Notes: generated by a model not told the origin, from the letters alone. DNA of 64,000 bases from Streptomyces bottropensis ATCC 25435 (GCF_000383595.1 NZ_KB911581.1:434001-498000), one strand, 5' to 3'; shown: positions 8,910 through 17,991, counted from the stretch's first letter. Program-made: numbers and translations.

Positions 8910-10640
8910 GTGACCGCAGAACAGCAGAAGAAGCCCCGCGCCGAGGACGACTGGACGATCGAGATCGTCATCGTGGTCGCGATCGTGCTCCTGGGGGTCG
9001 TCGGGGCCTGGCTCGCGGCGAAGATCGGTGCCCCCTTCGCGGACGCGCCGGCGCCGGCGTCGAACCCGCTGACGTTCCTCGTCGCCATGGTCAAGGGCGA
9101 CTACAGCTGGCCGGGGTCCCCGGCCAGCGCCGTCGCCGCCGGAGAGGCCCTGCTGCTCGGCATCCTCACGACCGCCGCGTACCGGGTGGTGCGGCGGTTC
9201 AAGAAGAAGCCCAAGGTGGACGGCGCAGCTCAACACCTCGCCAAGGGCGAGGAGTTGGGCAAGCTCACCATGAAGGGCGCGGCGGCCACGGCCGAGCGGC
9301 TCGGGGTGAAGGCGCGGACGCCGGGCGTGTTCATCGGACGGTCCGTCAAGGGCAGGCAGCCGCTGTTCGGTTCGTACGAGGACATGCACGTCGACATCTG
9401 GGGCCCGCGGACCGGCAAGACGACCCGACGGGCGGTGCCCGCGATCCTCGACGGTCCCGGAGCGGTCCTCGTCACCTCCAACAAGCGGGACATCGTCGAC
9501 TCCACCCGCGGCCCCCGTTCCGCCCGTGGCCCCGTGTGGGTCTTCGACCCGCAGCAGGTCGCCGCCGAGACGCCCAGCTGGTGGTGGAACCCGCTGTCGT
9601 ACGTCACCGACGTGGCCAAGGCCCGCAAGATGGCCGACCACTTCGCCAGCGGTTCACGCGACGCCAACGCCTCCACGGACGCCTTCTTCGATCCGGCGGG
9701 CCAGGATCTGCTCGCCAACCTCCTCCTCGCCGCCGCCTGCGGCAAGATGCCGATCACGCAGATCTACACCTGGCTGTCCAACCCCAAGGACGACACCCCC
9801 GAGCGGATCCTGCGCGGCTCCGGGCACACCATGGCCGCCGACGGTCTCAACGGCGTCCTCACCGCCCCCGACAAGCAGCGCAGCGGAATCTACGGCGTCG
9901 CCCAGCAGATGGCGTCCTGCCTGATCAACCCCGAGGTCAACCGCTGGGTGACCCCGCCGGCCGACCCGAACGCCCCCGAGTTCGACCCGCACGCGTTCGT
10001 CCGCACCGCCGGCACCCTGTACTCCCTGTCCCGCGAGGGCCGGGACTCCGCCGGACCGCTCGTCACCGCGCTCACCGTGGCGGTCGTCGAGGCGGCCGAG
10101 GAGTACGCCACCACCCAGCGCGGCGGCCGTCTCGCGCTGCCCCTGGTCGGCGTCCTCGACGAGGCCGCCAACGTCTGCCGCTGGCGCACCCTGCCCGACC
10201 TGTACTCCCACTACGGCTCGCGCGGCATCATCCTCATGACCATCCTCCAGTCCTGGGCACAGGGCATCGAGGTGTGGGGCGAGCGCGGCATGGAGAAGCT
10301 GTGGTCGGCCGCGAACATCCGCGTCTACGGCGGCGGCGTCTCCGACACCCGCTTCCTGGGCGACCTCAGCGAACTGGCCGGCGAGTACGACCAGCGCGAG
10401 TACCAGGCGAGCCGTGAGTCCGAGTTCGGCGGCTGGAGCGGCAACCGCACGGTCAGCGAGTCCGTCAGCCGCCAACGCGTCCTCGGCGTCTCCGACCTCG
10501 GCGCCATGCCCCCGGGCCGCGCCCTCGTCCTCGCCTCCGGCACCAAGCCGGTCCTCGTCGAGACGATCCCGTGGTGGGAGGGGCCGTACGCCCAGGAGGT
10601 GCAGGCGTCCCTGCGGAAGTACGACCCCGGGGCGCGCTGA
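8910..10640 (+). CDS. VirD4/TraG-like coupling ATPase
   Basis: The 576-residue protein has two N-terminal membrane helices (about 17-38 and 75-92). The nucleotide-binding domain follows, with Walker A GPRTGKTT (165-172) and Walker B PLVGVLDEA (Asp417, Glu418). A TraM-recognition/TraG-type C-terminal half follows. Coupling proteins of this family bring substrates to T4SS channels. No relaxase or integrase gene lies in the window, so the substrate need not be DNA. The GTG start at 8910 lies 64 nt after the lipoprotein gene, and the gene closes the rightward operon. A strong hairpin follows. Confidence 0.9.
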   Translation: MTAEQQKKPRAEDDWTIEIVIVVAIVLLGVVGAWLAAKIGAPFADAPAPASNPLTFLVAMVKGDYSWPGSPASAVAAGEALLLGILTTAAYRVVRRFKKKPKVDGAAQHLAKGEELGKLTMKGAAATAERLGVKARTPGVFIGRSVKGRQPLFGSYEDMHVDIWGPRTGKTTRRAVPAILDGPGAVLVTSNKRDIVDSTRGPRSARGPVWVFDPQQVAAETPSWWWNPLSYVTDVAKARKMADHFASGSRDANASTDAFFDPAGQDLLANLLLAAACGKMPITQIYTWLSNPKDDTPERILRGSGHTMAADGLNGVLTAPDKQRSGIYGVAQQMASCLINPEVNRWVTPPADPNAPEFDPHAFVRTAGTLYSLSREGRDSAGPLVTALTVAVVEAAEEYATTQRGGRLALPLVGVLDEAANVCRWRTLPDLYSHYGSRGIILMTILQSWAQGIEVWGERGMEKLWSAANIRVYGGGVSDTRFLGDLSELAGEYDQREYQASRESEFGGWSGNRTVSESVSRQRVLGVSDLGAMPPGRALVLASGTKPVLVETIPWWEGPYAQEVQASLRKYDPGAR

Positions 10641-10677
10641 GCGCAGGCCCGGCGGCCGCTCGACGCGCCGCGCACGT

Positions 10678-10712
10678 GTGTGGCCGGGGTGGACGAGCCG
10701 CCCCGGCCACAC
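10678..10712. terminator. bidirectional hairpin between convergent genes
   Basis: Perfect 12-bp arms (GTGTGGCCGGGG and its complement) with an 11-nt loop lie between the coupling ATPase and the convergent glycosyltransferase gene. Its position lets it terminate both transcripts. Confidence 0.65.
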
Positions 10713-10715
10713 GCG

Positions 10716-12488
10716 TCACGCCTCGATCCCACCGCCACGGGGACCCGACAGATCCGGCGGCGGCTGCTGCGCACCCGCGGGCCGTCCCGGTTCGCTCTCC
10801 CCGGTACCGCGCCCCGCGGCGGGCGGGTCCTGGGAGACGCCCACCTGCCACAGGGGCGTCGCGTTCTCGGCCGGGGCGGCCTCGCGAGGGCTCCCGGTAG
10901 CGGCCCGGGGCTGGGGGAGGCCCACTTGCCAGAGGGGGGTGCGGTTGTCGGGCGGGGTGGCACCGCGGGTGCTCTCGGCCCCGGCCTGGTGCTGTGCGCT
11001 CTCCGTGCTCCGGCCGTCCGGTGCGTTCTGCGCGAGACCCGTCTGCCACACCGGCGCGGGAGCGCCGGGTACCTGGCCCTCCTGCGCCGGCCCGTCCCGC
11101 TGCACACCGACCCCGGGTTGCGGCCCCTCCGCCGCGCGCGGCGCCTGTTCCGGCGCGTCGGGCCTGAGCAATTGCCCGTTGGGTCCCTGCACCGTACGAA
11201 GCAGGTCTCGCTCATGAGCCGTGTACAGCGCCCGGGGGTCCCGGTGCGGCAGCGGCGTCTGCTCCATCGCGGCCTGCACGGTGGCTGCGGCGGCGTGCTC
11301 CCAGGAGTACTGGTGGAGGATCTCGCGCATACGCAGTGCGCCGGCCTGCCGCGCGGGGAGGTCCTGCCTGAGCCGGCGGATGGCCTGCATCCACATCTGT
11401 GCGCGGCTGCTGCCGTCCGTCGGTTCGGTCACCACGCACGGTCGGCCGATCTCCGGTGGGAACCGCTCGGGATCCTGGAGGAACTGCGCGGCCCCGCTCT
11501 CCTCGTTGACGAGCACGGGGACCCCGTGCCCGAGCCCCTCGGACGCCACCATGCCGAAGCCTTCGTGCTTCGACGGCATGATCATCGCGTGGGAGGCCCT
11601 GATGTCCTCGTTGATTTCGTCCACGCTCTTCGTTCGGGGCTTGACCGTGACGTTTCCGCCGGTGAGATCCTCAAGCCGCTCGAACTGTTCTTCAAGCTCC
11701 TCATGGCGGACGCCACGGACGGTGAGGTGGACCCGGAGGCCGGCCTCGTTCAGTCGCTTCACCGCCGTGGCGGCATCGTCCACGCCCTTGAGCGGGTCAC
11801 CTACGCGTCCCATGACCAGGAGATTCAGCGTCTCCGGCGCGGGGTCGTGCTGCACCGGATCGTAGACTTTGGTGCCCGGAACGAACTCGTGGGAGTGCGG
11901 AACGCTCACGCCCTCCGCGGAAAGATCCCTGCTCGCCTGTGCCAGGAGCGGGCCGACTCCGGCCACGACGTCCGAACGCTCCATCAGACGCCGTTCGATC
12001 GCTGAGTCCTTGGCGGCCTTGGCATCGGCTTGCTCAGGCGTCAGGTCGCGCACGTACGGAAGCCGCTGGGGGCTCGTGTGCAGGAAGTGCACCAGGCGCG
12101 CGTCCTGGTACCAGTTCTCGCGCAGCCCGGCGGCGGCCGGCCCGGAGAAACGCGAGTGCCCGATGATGAGGTCGTACGGCTGGGCCGCGGGGTCTTCCAG
12201 TCCGTACTGCTGTGGGTCCCGGCCCGAGAGTTCTTCGAGCCAGTCCCGCCGTTCCATCGGCCGAGGTTCGCCTCCGGCGCCCGGACCCGGATCGATCATC
12301 GGTGGCTGTGTGTGCACCGTTCTCTGTATGCCCTCGTGCGCGGGCATGTCGGGATTGGCCGTGAACAGTGTGACGTTGTGCCGGCGGGCGAGAGCCTCGG
12401 CCAGCTCCTGGTTGAACACCTCGGCACCCCCCTCGCCCCTGCCACTGTTGTCAGAGACGACGAGAATGTTGTAGCGCGCTTCAGACAC
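10716..12488 (-). CDS. GT4-family glycosyltransferase with a repetitive Pro-rich tail
   Basis: Residues 1 to about 390 form a two-domain GT-B enzyme. The N-terminal Rossmann half begins YNILVVSDNSGRGEGGAEVF; the C-terminal half has LLVMGRVGDPLKGV and the donor-binding motif EGFGMVASEGLGHGVPVL. GT4 enzymes transfer a sugar from a nucleotide donor; the acceptor here is unknown. The last 150 or so residues are disordered and contain three imperfect copies of PxWQxGxxQ (PVWQTGLAQ, PLWQVGLPQ, PLWQVGVSQ), a likely short linear motif for a binding partner. The start is GTG (12486-12488). It probably follows the gene at 12525 in one transcript (36 nt apart). Confidence 0.85.
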   Translation of the reverse strand: MSEARYNILVVSDNSGRGEGGAEVFNQELAEALARRHNVTLFTANPDMPAHEGIQRTVHTQPPMIDPGPGAGGEPRPMERRDWLEELSGRDPQQYGLEDPAAQPYDLIIGHSRFSGPAAAGLRENWYQDARLVHFLHTSPQRLPYVRDLTPEQADAKAAKDSAIERRLMERSDVVAGVGPLLAQASRDLSAEGVSVPHSHEFVPGTKVYDPVQHDPAPETLNLLVMGRVGDPLKGVDDAATAVKRLNEAGLRVHLTVRGVRHEELEEQFERLEDLTGGNVTVKPRTKSVDEINEDIRASHAMIMPSKHEGFGMVASEGLGHGVPVLVNEESGAAQFLQDPERFPPEIGRPCVVTEPTDGSSRAQMWMQAIRRLRQDLPARQAGALRMREILHQYSWEHAAAATVQAAMEQTPLPHRDPRALYTAHERDLLRTVQGPNGQLLRPDAPEQAPRAAEGPQPGVGVQRDGPAQEGQVPGAPAPVWQTGLAQNAPDGRSTESAQHQAGAESTRGATPPDNRTPLWQVGLPQPRAATGSPREAAPAENATPLWQVGVSQDPPAAGRGTGESEPGRPAGAQQPPPDLSGPRGGGIEA

Positions 12489-12524
12489 CGTTTCCCCCGT
12501 ATTCCCCAGTCATCCGTCCCCGTC

Positions 12525-13670
12525 TCAGAAGCCGTATGTCTCCCTGAGTTCGCGGCCGATTCCCTGGGCGACGAAGTCCGTCAGGTCGTAGGCGGAGAGG
12601 TGCACGACGCCGCACTGGGCGCCCGGGTGGATCCTCGCCGCGTACTCGTCCAGAAGCTCCGCCAGGATCTCCGCGCGGACGGCGGAGATGGCGACGTTCT
12701 CCGGGTTTCCCTTCTCGCGGAAGATGCGGTGCTCGTTGGCGTGCGGGGCCCTCGGTTTCCGGCCCAACTCCACACTGCGATGGAACCCCTTGGCCGTGCC
12801 CGTGATCGGCCGGGGATCCGGCCGGCCCTCGGTCCACGCCACCCCCAGCAGCGTGTGCACGCGCGGATCGATCGTCTCGTGCCGCTCGCGCCAGTACAGC
12901 CCCGACCGCCCCGCCAGCAGGTTCTGCAGATCGTCGGCCGCGATCGTCGTCGCCGGGTTCACCGAGAAGTCCCCGTGGTCCCGCATGTCCTTCAGGGACG
13001 GCAGGTTCTCCGACGCGCGCCAGGCCGCCCGGGACATGGTCTCGTACCGCGTCTGCAGGTCGTCCACGTCGGACGGCCGGTGGAACACCCTCGCCACGTC
13101 GACCGTGCCGACCGGGTGCGGGGTGGGGGTCGGTTTGCCGATCGCCGCGCGCAGTTCGTCGGCCGCTTCGTGCAGAAGACGGCTCAACTCCGCCGTGTCC
13201 GCGCCGATGGTCACCGCGGGACGTCCCGCCGCCAGCCGGTGGACCAGCTCGTCGAGCGGGCGGGTCAGCACCATCATGTGGCCCTCGGGAATCACCACGG
13301 CCCGGCCCGGCACCATGAAGTCGTCCGGGTAGGGCTCCATCCGCGGCTCGTACGGACCGGGATCCTCGATCAGCAGGGCCGTCCACTCGGCCACCGCCTC
13401 GGCGAAGGTGATGGGGCGATCGACGGGACCCGCTGCCCGACGAGAGATCAGATGACGTACGGGATCGGACGGTTCACCGGCCTGCGGCGCGGGTGCCTCG
13501 GAGACGCTGAGGGCCGCTTCCAGTTCCCGCCAGGCCTCCCGGCGCTCCTCCGGCCACCCGCCCCCCGGGCTGTCCGGGCGCCACACACGGGTCTCTTCCA
13601 CCCACATCATCCGCGCCGCCGCCGAGTACACGAGGTCGTAGGCGTCGGCAAGCTGCATCTGGCCGCTCAT
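12525..13670 (-). CDS. hypothetical protein of unknown family
   Basis: The 381-residue soluble protein has no signal peptide, membrane helix or motif that I recognise. It is rich in Arg, Glu and Ala, and several stretches look like a folded enzyme core (VTIGADTAELSRLLHEAADE, HANEHRIFREKGN, CGVVHLSAYDLTDFVAQG). The ATG has AAGGAG about 7 nt upstream. It is transcribed toward the glycosyltransferase gene, 36 nt away, which suggests a joint role. It diverges from the gene at 13852. Confidence 0.7.
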   Translation of the reverse strand: MSGQMQLADAYDLVYSAAARMMWVEETRVWRPDSPGGGWPEERREAWRELEAALSVSEAPAPQAGEPSDPVRHLISRRAAGPVDRPITFAEAVAEWTALLIEDPGPYEPRMEPYPDDFMVPGRAVVIPEGHMMVLTRPLDELVHRLAAGRPAVTIGADTAELSRLLHEAADELRAAIGKPTPTPHPVGTVDVARVFHRPSDVDDLQTRYETMSRAAWRASENLPSLKDMRDHGDFSVNPATTIAADDLQNLLAGRSGLYWRERHETIDPRVHTLLGVAWTEGRPDPRPITGTAKGFHRSVELGRKPRAPHANEHRIFREKGNPENVAISAVRAEILAELLDEYAARIHPGAQCGVVHLSAYDLTDFVAQGIGRELRETYGF

Positions 13671-13851
13671 CCCGGCTCTCCTTCACGACTGATCAAGTAA
13701 CTCTCATTCTCACACCGCCCTTCAGCGAACCGGTGAAATCGTCGGGTGTGAGTGGGGCCTTCGGTGCGGACCGCCCTCGGCCGCTGAACCATCCTCCCCC
13801 GGACAACGTCTCACCAGGGGAAACGCAGAAGTCGCCACAGGGGAGGCACGC

Positions 13852-14355
13852 ATGGCCATGGTCGGGCTGTTCTGGATCGCCGAGGACGGTGGGGTGTACG
13901 TCGGGGCGCAGCCGGAGGGGTTCGGGCCCGGGGTGCGGCTGACGCGGGACTGGGTGGAGGGGCTCGGGACCGGGCAGAGCGCGGTGTGGGGCTGGTCGGA
14001 GATCCGGTCGGTCGCCGTGCGGTACGTGCGGATCAGGTCCGCCGCCCGACTGCTCGCCACCACGGCCGTCGACCTCGTCACCAGCGTCGTCGTGGGCGGC
14101 GGTGAGGCCGCGGCGGCGTTCGAGGTGCACCTGGAGACCGTCGACCGGACCGTCGAACTCACCGCCCAGTCCGCCGCCGCGCTCGGCGGCTACGTCCAGT
14201 CCGAGTACGACCTCTCCGTCGCCCTGCTGGAGCGCTTCGTGGCGGGTACGGCGGAGGTGGAGACCCTGGCGGACTGGGGCCGCGCCCACGCCGCCGAGGG
14301 CACCCCGCGACGCGAGGAGCGCGAGGCGCTGCTGCGGGAGTGGAGCGGGGGCTGA
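13852..14355 (+). CDS. hypothetical protein
   Basis: This 167-residue protein has an N-terminal half with beta-strand and Gly-turn character (LFWIAEDGGVYVGAQPEG, WGWSEIRSVAVR), resembling small PH-like or YokE-like folds, and a helical, acidic C-terminus. No family was recognised. GGGGAGG lies just upstream of the ATG at 13852; a second ATG two codons later is also possible. It is the first of three rightward genes ending in the zeta-toxin gene, but a 132-nt gap before the next gene leaves co-transcription uncertain. Confidence 0.7.
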   Translation: MAMVGLFWIAEDGGVYVGAQPEGFGPGVRLTRDWVEGLGTGQSAVWGWSEIRSVAVRYVRIRSAARLLATTAVDLVTSVVVGGGEAAAAFEVHLETVDRTVELTAQSAAALGGYVQSEYDLSVALLERFVAGTAEVETLADWGRAHAAEGTPRREEREALLREWSGG

Positions 14356-14487
14356 GCCGCCGATGGGATGCGAGTGGCCGGTGGGCGTCGAACAGCGGGC
14401 GGACGGAGGGCGGTTGTCGGGAACCCCGTTCCCTCTGTCCGCCGTCCCCCACAATGACCACTGGACACCGGGACACCGGAGGGACAC

Positions 14488-14835
14488 ATGACCACACCTG
14501 ACGCACCACAGGACGGTTCACGGGACACCGCGCGCGGCAACGGCATCTCCGTGACCCACGACCTTGAGGCGCACGACTGGTCGAACGAGGAGACGGCCGC
14601 GTACGAGGCGGCGATCGAGGCCGTCAACGGCGCGGTCGGCGCGTACAGCGCGCGGATCGCGGCGGAGGAGGCCAAGGACGCCCCCGACGCCGCCGTCGTC
14701 GAGGCCGCGCGCGCCGCGCAGGGGCGGCTGGCGAAGGAGCGTGAGCGGCTGCGCTCGGCCGACCGCGAGCAGATCGCCGAGGCCCGCGCCCGCTACGCCC
14801 GGCTCGCCCGCGAGGTCCTGGCGGGCCTCGCATGA
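14488..14835 (+). CDS. small helical protein, candidate partner or antitoxin of the zeta-like kinase
   Basis: The 115-residue, highly charged, Ala/Glu/Arg-rich protein is predicted to be almost all helical, with a coiled-coil-like central part (AARAAQGRLAKERERLRSAD). The ATG has GGAGGG 6-7 nt upstream. Its stop overlaps the start of the zeta-toxin gene (ATGA), the tight coupling typical of antitoxin and toxin. It does not resemble the classical epsilon antitoxin in any motif I can see, so the antitoxin role rests on position, size and helical content. Confidence 0.65.
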   Translation: MTTPDAPQDGSRDTARGNGISVTHDLEAHDWSNEETAAYEAAIEAVNGAVGAYSARIAAEEAKDAPDAAVVEAARAAQGRLAKERERLRSADREQIAEARARYARLAREVLAGLA

Positions 14836-16097
14836 CCGACCCGGCCGAGCGCACGACCCGTCCGGGCACCGGGGTGCCCGAGCGGCCCGCACGCGTGATC
14901 GATCCCGCGGAGGTGGAGCGGTACCGGCTGCCCGACGCCGAGAACCGGCGGATCTTCCGCGAGCGGATCGTCCCCGACCTCCTGGCGGGCCGCGTCGAAC
15001 AGCAGACGCCCACCGTGGTGTTCCTGATCGGCCAGCCCGGCGCGGGCAAGAGCCGGGTCACCGAGATGGTGGCCGGTGCCCTGAACCGCCACGGCGGCTT
15101 CGCGGACGTCGACAGTGACCTCTACAAGCCGTACCACCCTGCGTACGCCCGGCTGATGGCCGAGGACGACACCTTGATGGCCGCGTACACCCGCGCCGAC
15201 GGGCGGGCCTGGATGGCCCAGGCGGAGGCGTACGTCCGTGAGCACGGCCTGCACGCGATCATCCAGGAGACCTCGCAGAACGCGGCGGCCGTGGAGGAGA
15301 AGATGCGGGCGTACCGGGACTCCGGCGCGCGCGTCGAGGCCCTGTTCATGGGGGTGCCGCAGGCGATGAGCGACCAGGGCATCGTCAACCGGTACTTCGA
15401 GCAGCTCGCCGACCGGGGGCAGGGGCGGCTGACCGTGCAGGCCAACGCCGACGAGTCCTACGCCGGCATCCTCGAACTCGCCGACCGCGTCGACCGGGGC
15501 GCCCTCGCCGACCTCGCGAGCGTCTACCGCCGGGGTGAGAGCAAGCCGCGCTACGGCAACTCGCTCGACGGCGCCGGCAACTGGACCGGCCCGGCCGAGC
15601 TGCGCCAGGCGCTCGCGGCGGAACGCGCCCGCCCCTGGACGCCGGCCGAGAGCGACTCGTTCGTCACCACGCAACTGCGCCTGCGGGAGACCGCACAGGC
15701 GCTGGGCCCCGAGTGGCCGGGCCGCCTCACCCGCATCGAGGACCAGGCCCGTCCCCTCCTCACCCCACAGGCGGCGGCACGGCTCCCCTCTCCGACGGCG
15801 CCGACCGGGCCGACGGCCGCGACCCCGCCGACAGCGCCCTCGGCCGCCCCAGCTGCTCCGGGCGCACCCGCTGCTCCGGGCGCTCCGACTGCGTCGGCCG
15901 TCCCACCGACGGTTCCTCCCGCCTCGCCGTCGCCCTCGGCGGCCGCCGCGCGCTCCCGCAGTACGCCCCGCCCCGGCGCCCCGACCACCCCGCAGCCTCC
16001 CGGCCAAGGGCAGGGCCAGGGCCCTCGCCCGGCTCCCGGCCGGGCGACGCCACCGCAGGGACCGAACGGCCCGGCCCCCCACGGACGCGGCAGGTAG
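14832..16097 (+). CDS. zeta-toxin-family kinase with Pro-rich C-terminal tail
   Basis: The core (about residues 25-275) has Walker A GQPGAGKS (67-74), followed by the acidic segment FADVDSDLYKPYHP and IIQETSQNAAAVEE, the arrangement of zeta toxins. These phosphorylate UDP-N-acetylglucosamine or related small molecules and so interfere with wall synthesis. About 120 residues of Pro/Ala/Ser-rich, low-complexity sequence follow. Chromosomal zeta-like proteins in actinomycetes are often longer than the plasmid toxins and may be regulatory. It overlaps the preceding small helical gene by 4 nt. The tail is much richer in CCN and GCN codons than the core. Confidence 0.85.
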   Translation: MTDPAERTTRPGTGVPERPARVIDPAEVERYRLPDAENRRIFRERIVPDLLAGRVEQQTPTVVFLIGQPGAGKSRVTEMVAGALNRHGGFADVDSDLYKPYHPAYARLMAEDDTLMAAYTRADGRAWMAQAEAYVREHGLHAIIQETSQNAAAVEEKMRAYRDSGARVEALFMGVPQAMSDQGIVNRYFEQLADRGQGRLTVQANADESYAGILELADRVDRGALADLASVYRRGESKPRYGNSLDGAGNWTGPAELRQALAAERARPWTPAESDSFVTTQLRLRETAQALGPEWPGRLTRIEDQARPLLTPQAAARLPSPTAPTGPTAATPPTAPSAAPAAPGAPAAPGAPTASAVPPTVPPASPSPSAAAARSRSTPRPGAPTTPQPPGQGQGQGPRPAPGRATPPQGPNGPAPHGRGR

Positions 16098-16642
16098 CAG
16101 CCGCCCGCCGCGACCACCCCTGCCCCTGCCTGCCCCCCATCCCCACCCCGGGCCGGCCCCCGGGCCCCGCCCCCGGCCCCACCCCCGCCCTTGCCCGGCG
16201 TGAGGTCCGCCACCCCCGGCCCTCCGTCCCGCCGCGCCACCGTCCGGAAAGGGACGCGGGTGCCCCTCCGGGAACCGGCCCGGTCCCCGTCGCCACCTGC
16301 CCGGCCGGACCCGTCCCCGGCCCGCCACCAGCCACCCCGCTGACCTGCCACCCCACCCGCCGAACGCCCGGGGACCGCCGTCGCGAACCCCTCCGCACCC
16401 AACGCCCGCCCGCGTCGGAGCCGTTGATCGACAGCGGTGTTCCGGTCCAGCCGCCGACGCGCTACGCGTGAAGACCGAGCGGCGACAGAGGGAGCCCTTT
16501 GCTTTACCCTCTTCACACCGAGACCACACAAGGCTGTTGTCATCTCGTTAAGTGATTAGTCCTTGACGCTGAGGTGGTCACCGCGTTGGCTTTCAGCCAC
16601 ATGGGTCGCAGTTGCTGCACCCACGCCCGGAAGGCCCTTGAT
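16098..16642 (+). promoter_or_regulatory. intergenic region upstream of the sugar-binding lipoprotein gene
   Basis: The first 350 bp are extremely C-rich and hold no convincing gene. From about 16490 the base composition becomes much less GC-rich, as expected for a promoter (GTTAAGTGATTAGTCCTTGA, 16546-16565). A weak -35 candidate is TTGACG at 16562-16567. A small inverted repeat GAGGG...CCCTC surrounds 16490-16514. No operator family could be named. Confidence 0.35.
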
Positions 16643-17800
16643 GTGAACGCCCGTACCACCCGTAATACCCCCGGCACTCGTATACGTCGTCGCACCACCG
16701 CTCTGCGCCGCACCGCCACCGCCCTCGCCGCGTCGGCCGCGGCCGTCTCCCTCGCCGCCTGCGGGGTCGTGGACGTCGGGGACAGCGCGGAGGCGAGTCC
16801 CACGAAGGGCGACGACATCACGGTGGGCGTGCTGTTCCCCGACAAGGACACCAAGCGGTACGAGCAGTTCGACTACCCGAACATCAAGAAGAAGATCGCC
16901 GAGCTCACCGACAACAAGGGCATTACCAAGTACGCCAACGCGGAGAAGGACCCGGAGACGCAGAGCAGCCAGCTGGAACAGATGGTGAAGGACAAGGTCG
17001 ACATCATCATCGTCGACGCCGTGGACTCCAAGACCATCGCTCCCGCCGTGCAGAAGGCCGACGACGCCGGTATCCCCGTCATCGCCTACGACCGCCTGGC
17101 CGAGGGCCCGATCGACGGCTATGTCTCCTTCGACAACCAGCTCGTCGGGCAGGTGCAGGGCCGCTCGCTGGTGGAGGACCTGGGCGACAGCGCCGCCAAC
17201 AAGATCGTCATGATGAACGGGTCCCCGACCGACCCGAACGCCGCCATGTTCAAGGAGGGCGCGCTCTCCGAGCTCCAGGACAAGGTGACGATCGCCGCGA
17301 CCTTCGACACCAAGGACTGGGACCCGGTCGTCGCGAAGGCGAACATGGAGAAGACCGTCGCCAAGCTGGGCGTCGACAACATCGACGCCGTCTACGCGGC
17401 GAACGACGGAATCGCCGGTGCCGTCATCGACGTGCTGAAGACCGCCGGTGTCACCAAGGTGCCGCCGGTCACCGGGCAGGACGCCGACCTGGACGCCGTG
17501 CAGCGGATCCTCACGGGCGACCAGTACATGACCGTGTACAAGTCGTTCCCGACGCAGGCCGCCGCCGCCGCCGAGATGGCCGTCGCCAAGGTCCAGGGCC
17601 GCTCCATCGAGTTCGACGCCCTCGCCAAGGACAGCGTCGACTCCCCGACCACCAAGAAGATCCCCGCCCAGCTCGTGCCCCCGGTCGCGCTGACCAAGTC
17701 GAACATCCAGGACACGGTCGTCGTCGACGGCATCTACACGGTCAAGCAGATCTGCACGTCGGCCTTCAAGGCCAAGTGCGACGCGGCCGGCCTGAAGTAG
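16643..17800 (+). CDS. sugar ABC transporter substrate-binding lipoprotein, XylF/RbsB-like
   Basis: A GTG start at 16643, with GGAAGG 8 nt upstream, gives an Arg-rich signal peptide ending in the lipobox SLAAC (Cys40). The mature protein is a periplasmic-binding-protein type I fold: DDITVGVLFPDKDTKRYEQF, DIIIVDAVDSKTIAPAVQKA, GIPVIAYDRL and GYVSFDNQLVGQVQGR match the xylose-binding XylF group. No ABC ATPase or permease gene lies next to it, so it either shares a transporter encoded elsewhere or acts as a sugar sensor. The final Cys pair (QICTSAFKAKC) could form a disulfide. The gene is monocistronic. Confidence 0.85.
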   Translation: MNARTTRNTPGTRIRRRTTALRRTATALAASAAAVSLAACGVVDVGDSAEASPTKGDDITVGVLFPDKDTKRYEQFDYPNIKKKIAELTDNKGITKYANAEKDPETQSSQLEQMVKDKVDIIIVDAVDSKTIAPAVQKADDAGIPVIAYDRLAEGPIDGYVSFDNQLVGQVQGRSLVEDLGDSAANKIVMMNGSPTDPNAAMFKEGALSELQDKVTIAATFDTKDWDPVVAKANMEKTVAKLGVDNIDAVYAANDGIAGAVIDVLKTAGVTKVPPVTGQDADLDAVQRILTGDQYMTVYKSFPTQAAAAAEMAVAKVQGRSIEFDALAKDSVDSPTTKKIPAQLVPPVALTKSNIQDTVVVDGIYTVKQICTSAFKAKCDAAGLK

Positions 17801-17821
17801 CCGCCGACCGTCCCCGTCCTC

Positions 17822-17875
17822 CGGCCCGGCAGGGCCGCCGTTCGTGCTTCGGCCGGCGGTGGTCCGGTCGGGCCG
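17822..17875 (+). terminator. hairpin region after the substrate-binding protein gene
   Basis: CGGCCCG (17822-17828) pairs with CGGGCCG (17869-17875) around an inner CCGCCG/CGGCGG stem, and TTTTCC follows shortly after. It lies between the convergent lipoprotein and transglutaminase genes. Confidence 0.4.
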
Positions 17876-17991
17876 TGACTTTTCCAGGGGGCCCGCGCCG
17901 GTCGTGCGCTGGGGGCCGGGGACTGCCCGCCCTCGCGCCCGGCGGCCCTCCTGCCGCGCCCGAGCCCCCGGCCCCCGGCCCCTTGGCCGCC

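Noticed and set aside
1..10640. Integrative conjugative element.
   Set aside because: No relaxase, integrase, tRNA or att repeats in view, and base composition matches the chromosome. Left as possible only if the region left of the window shows these.
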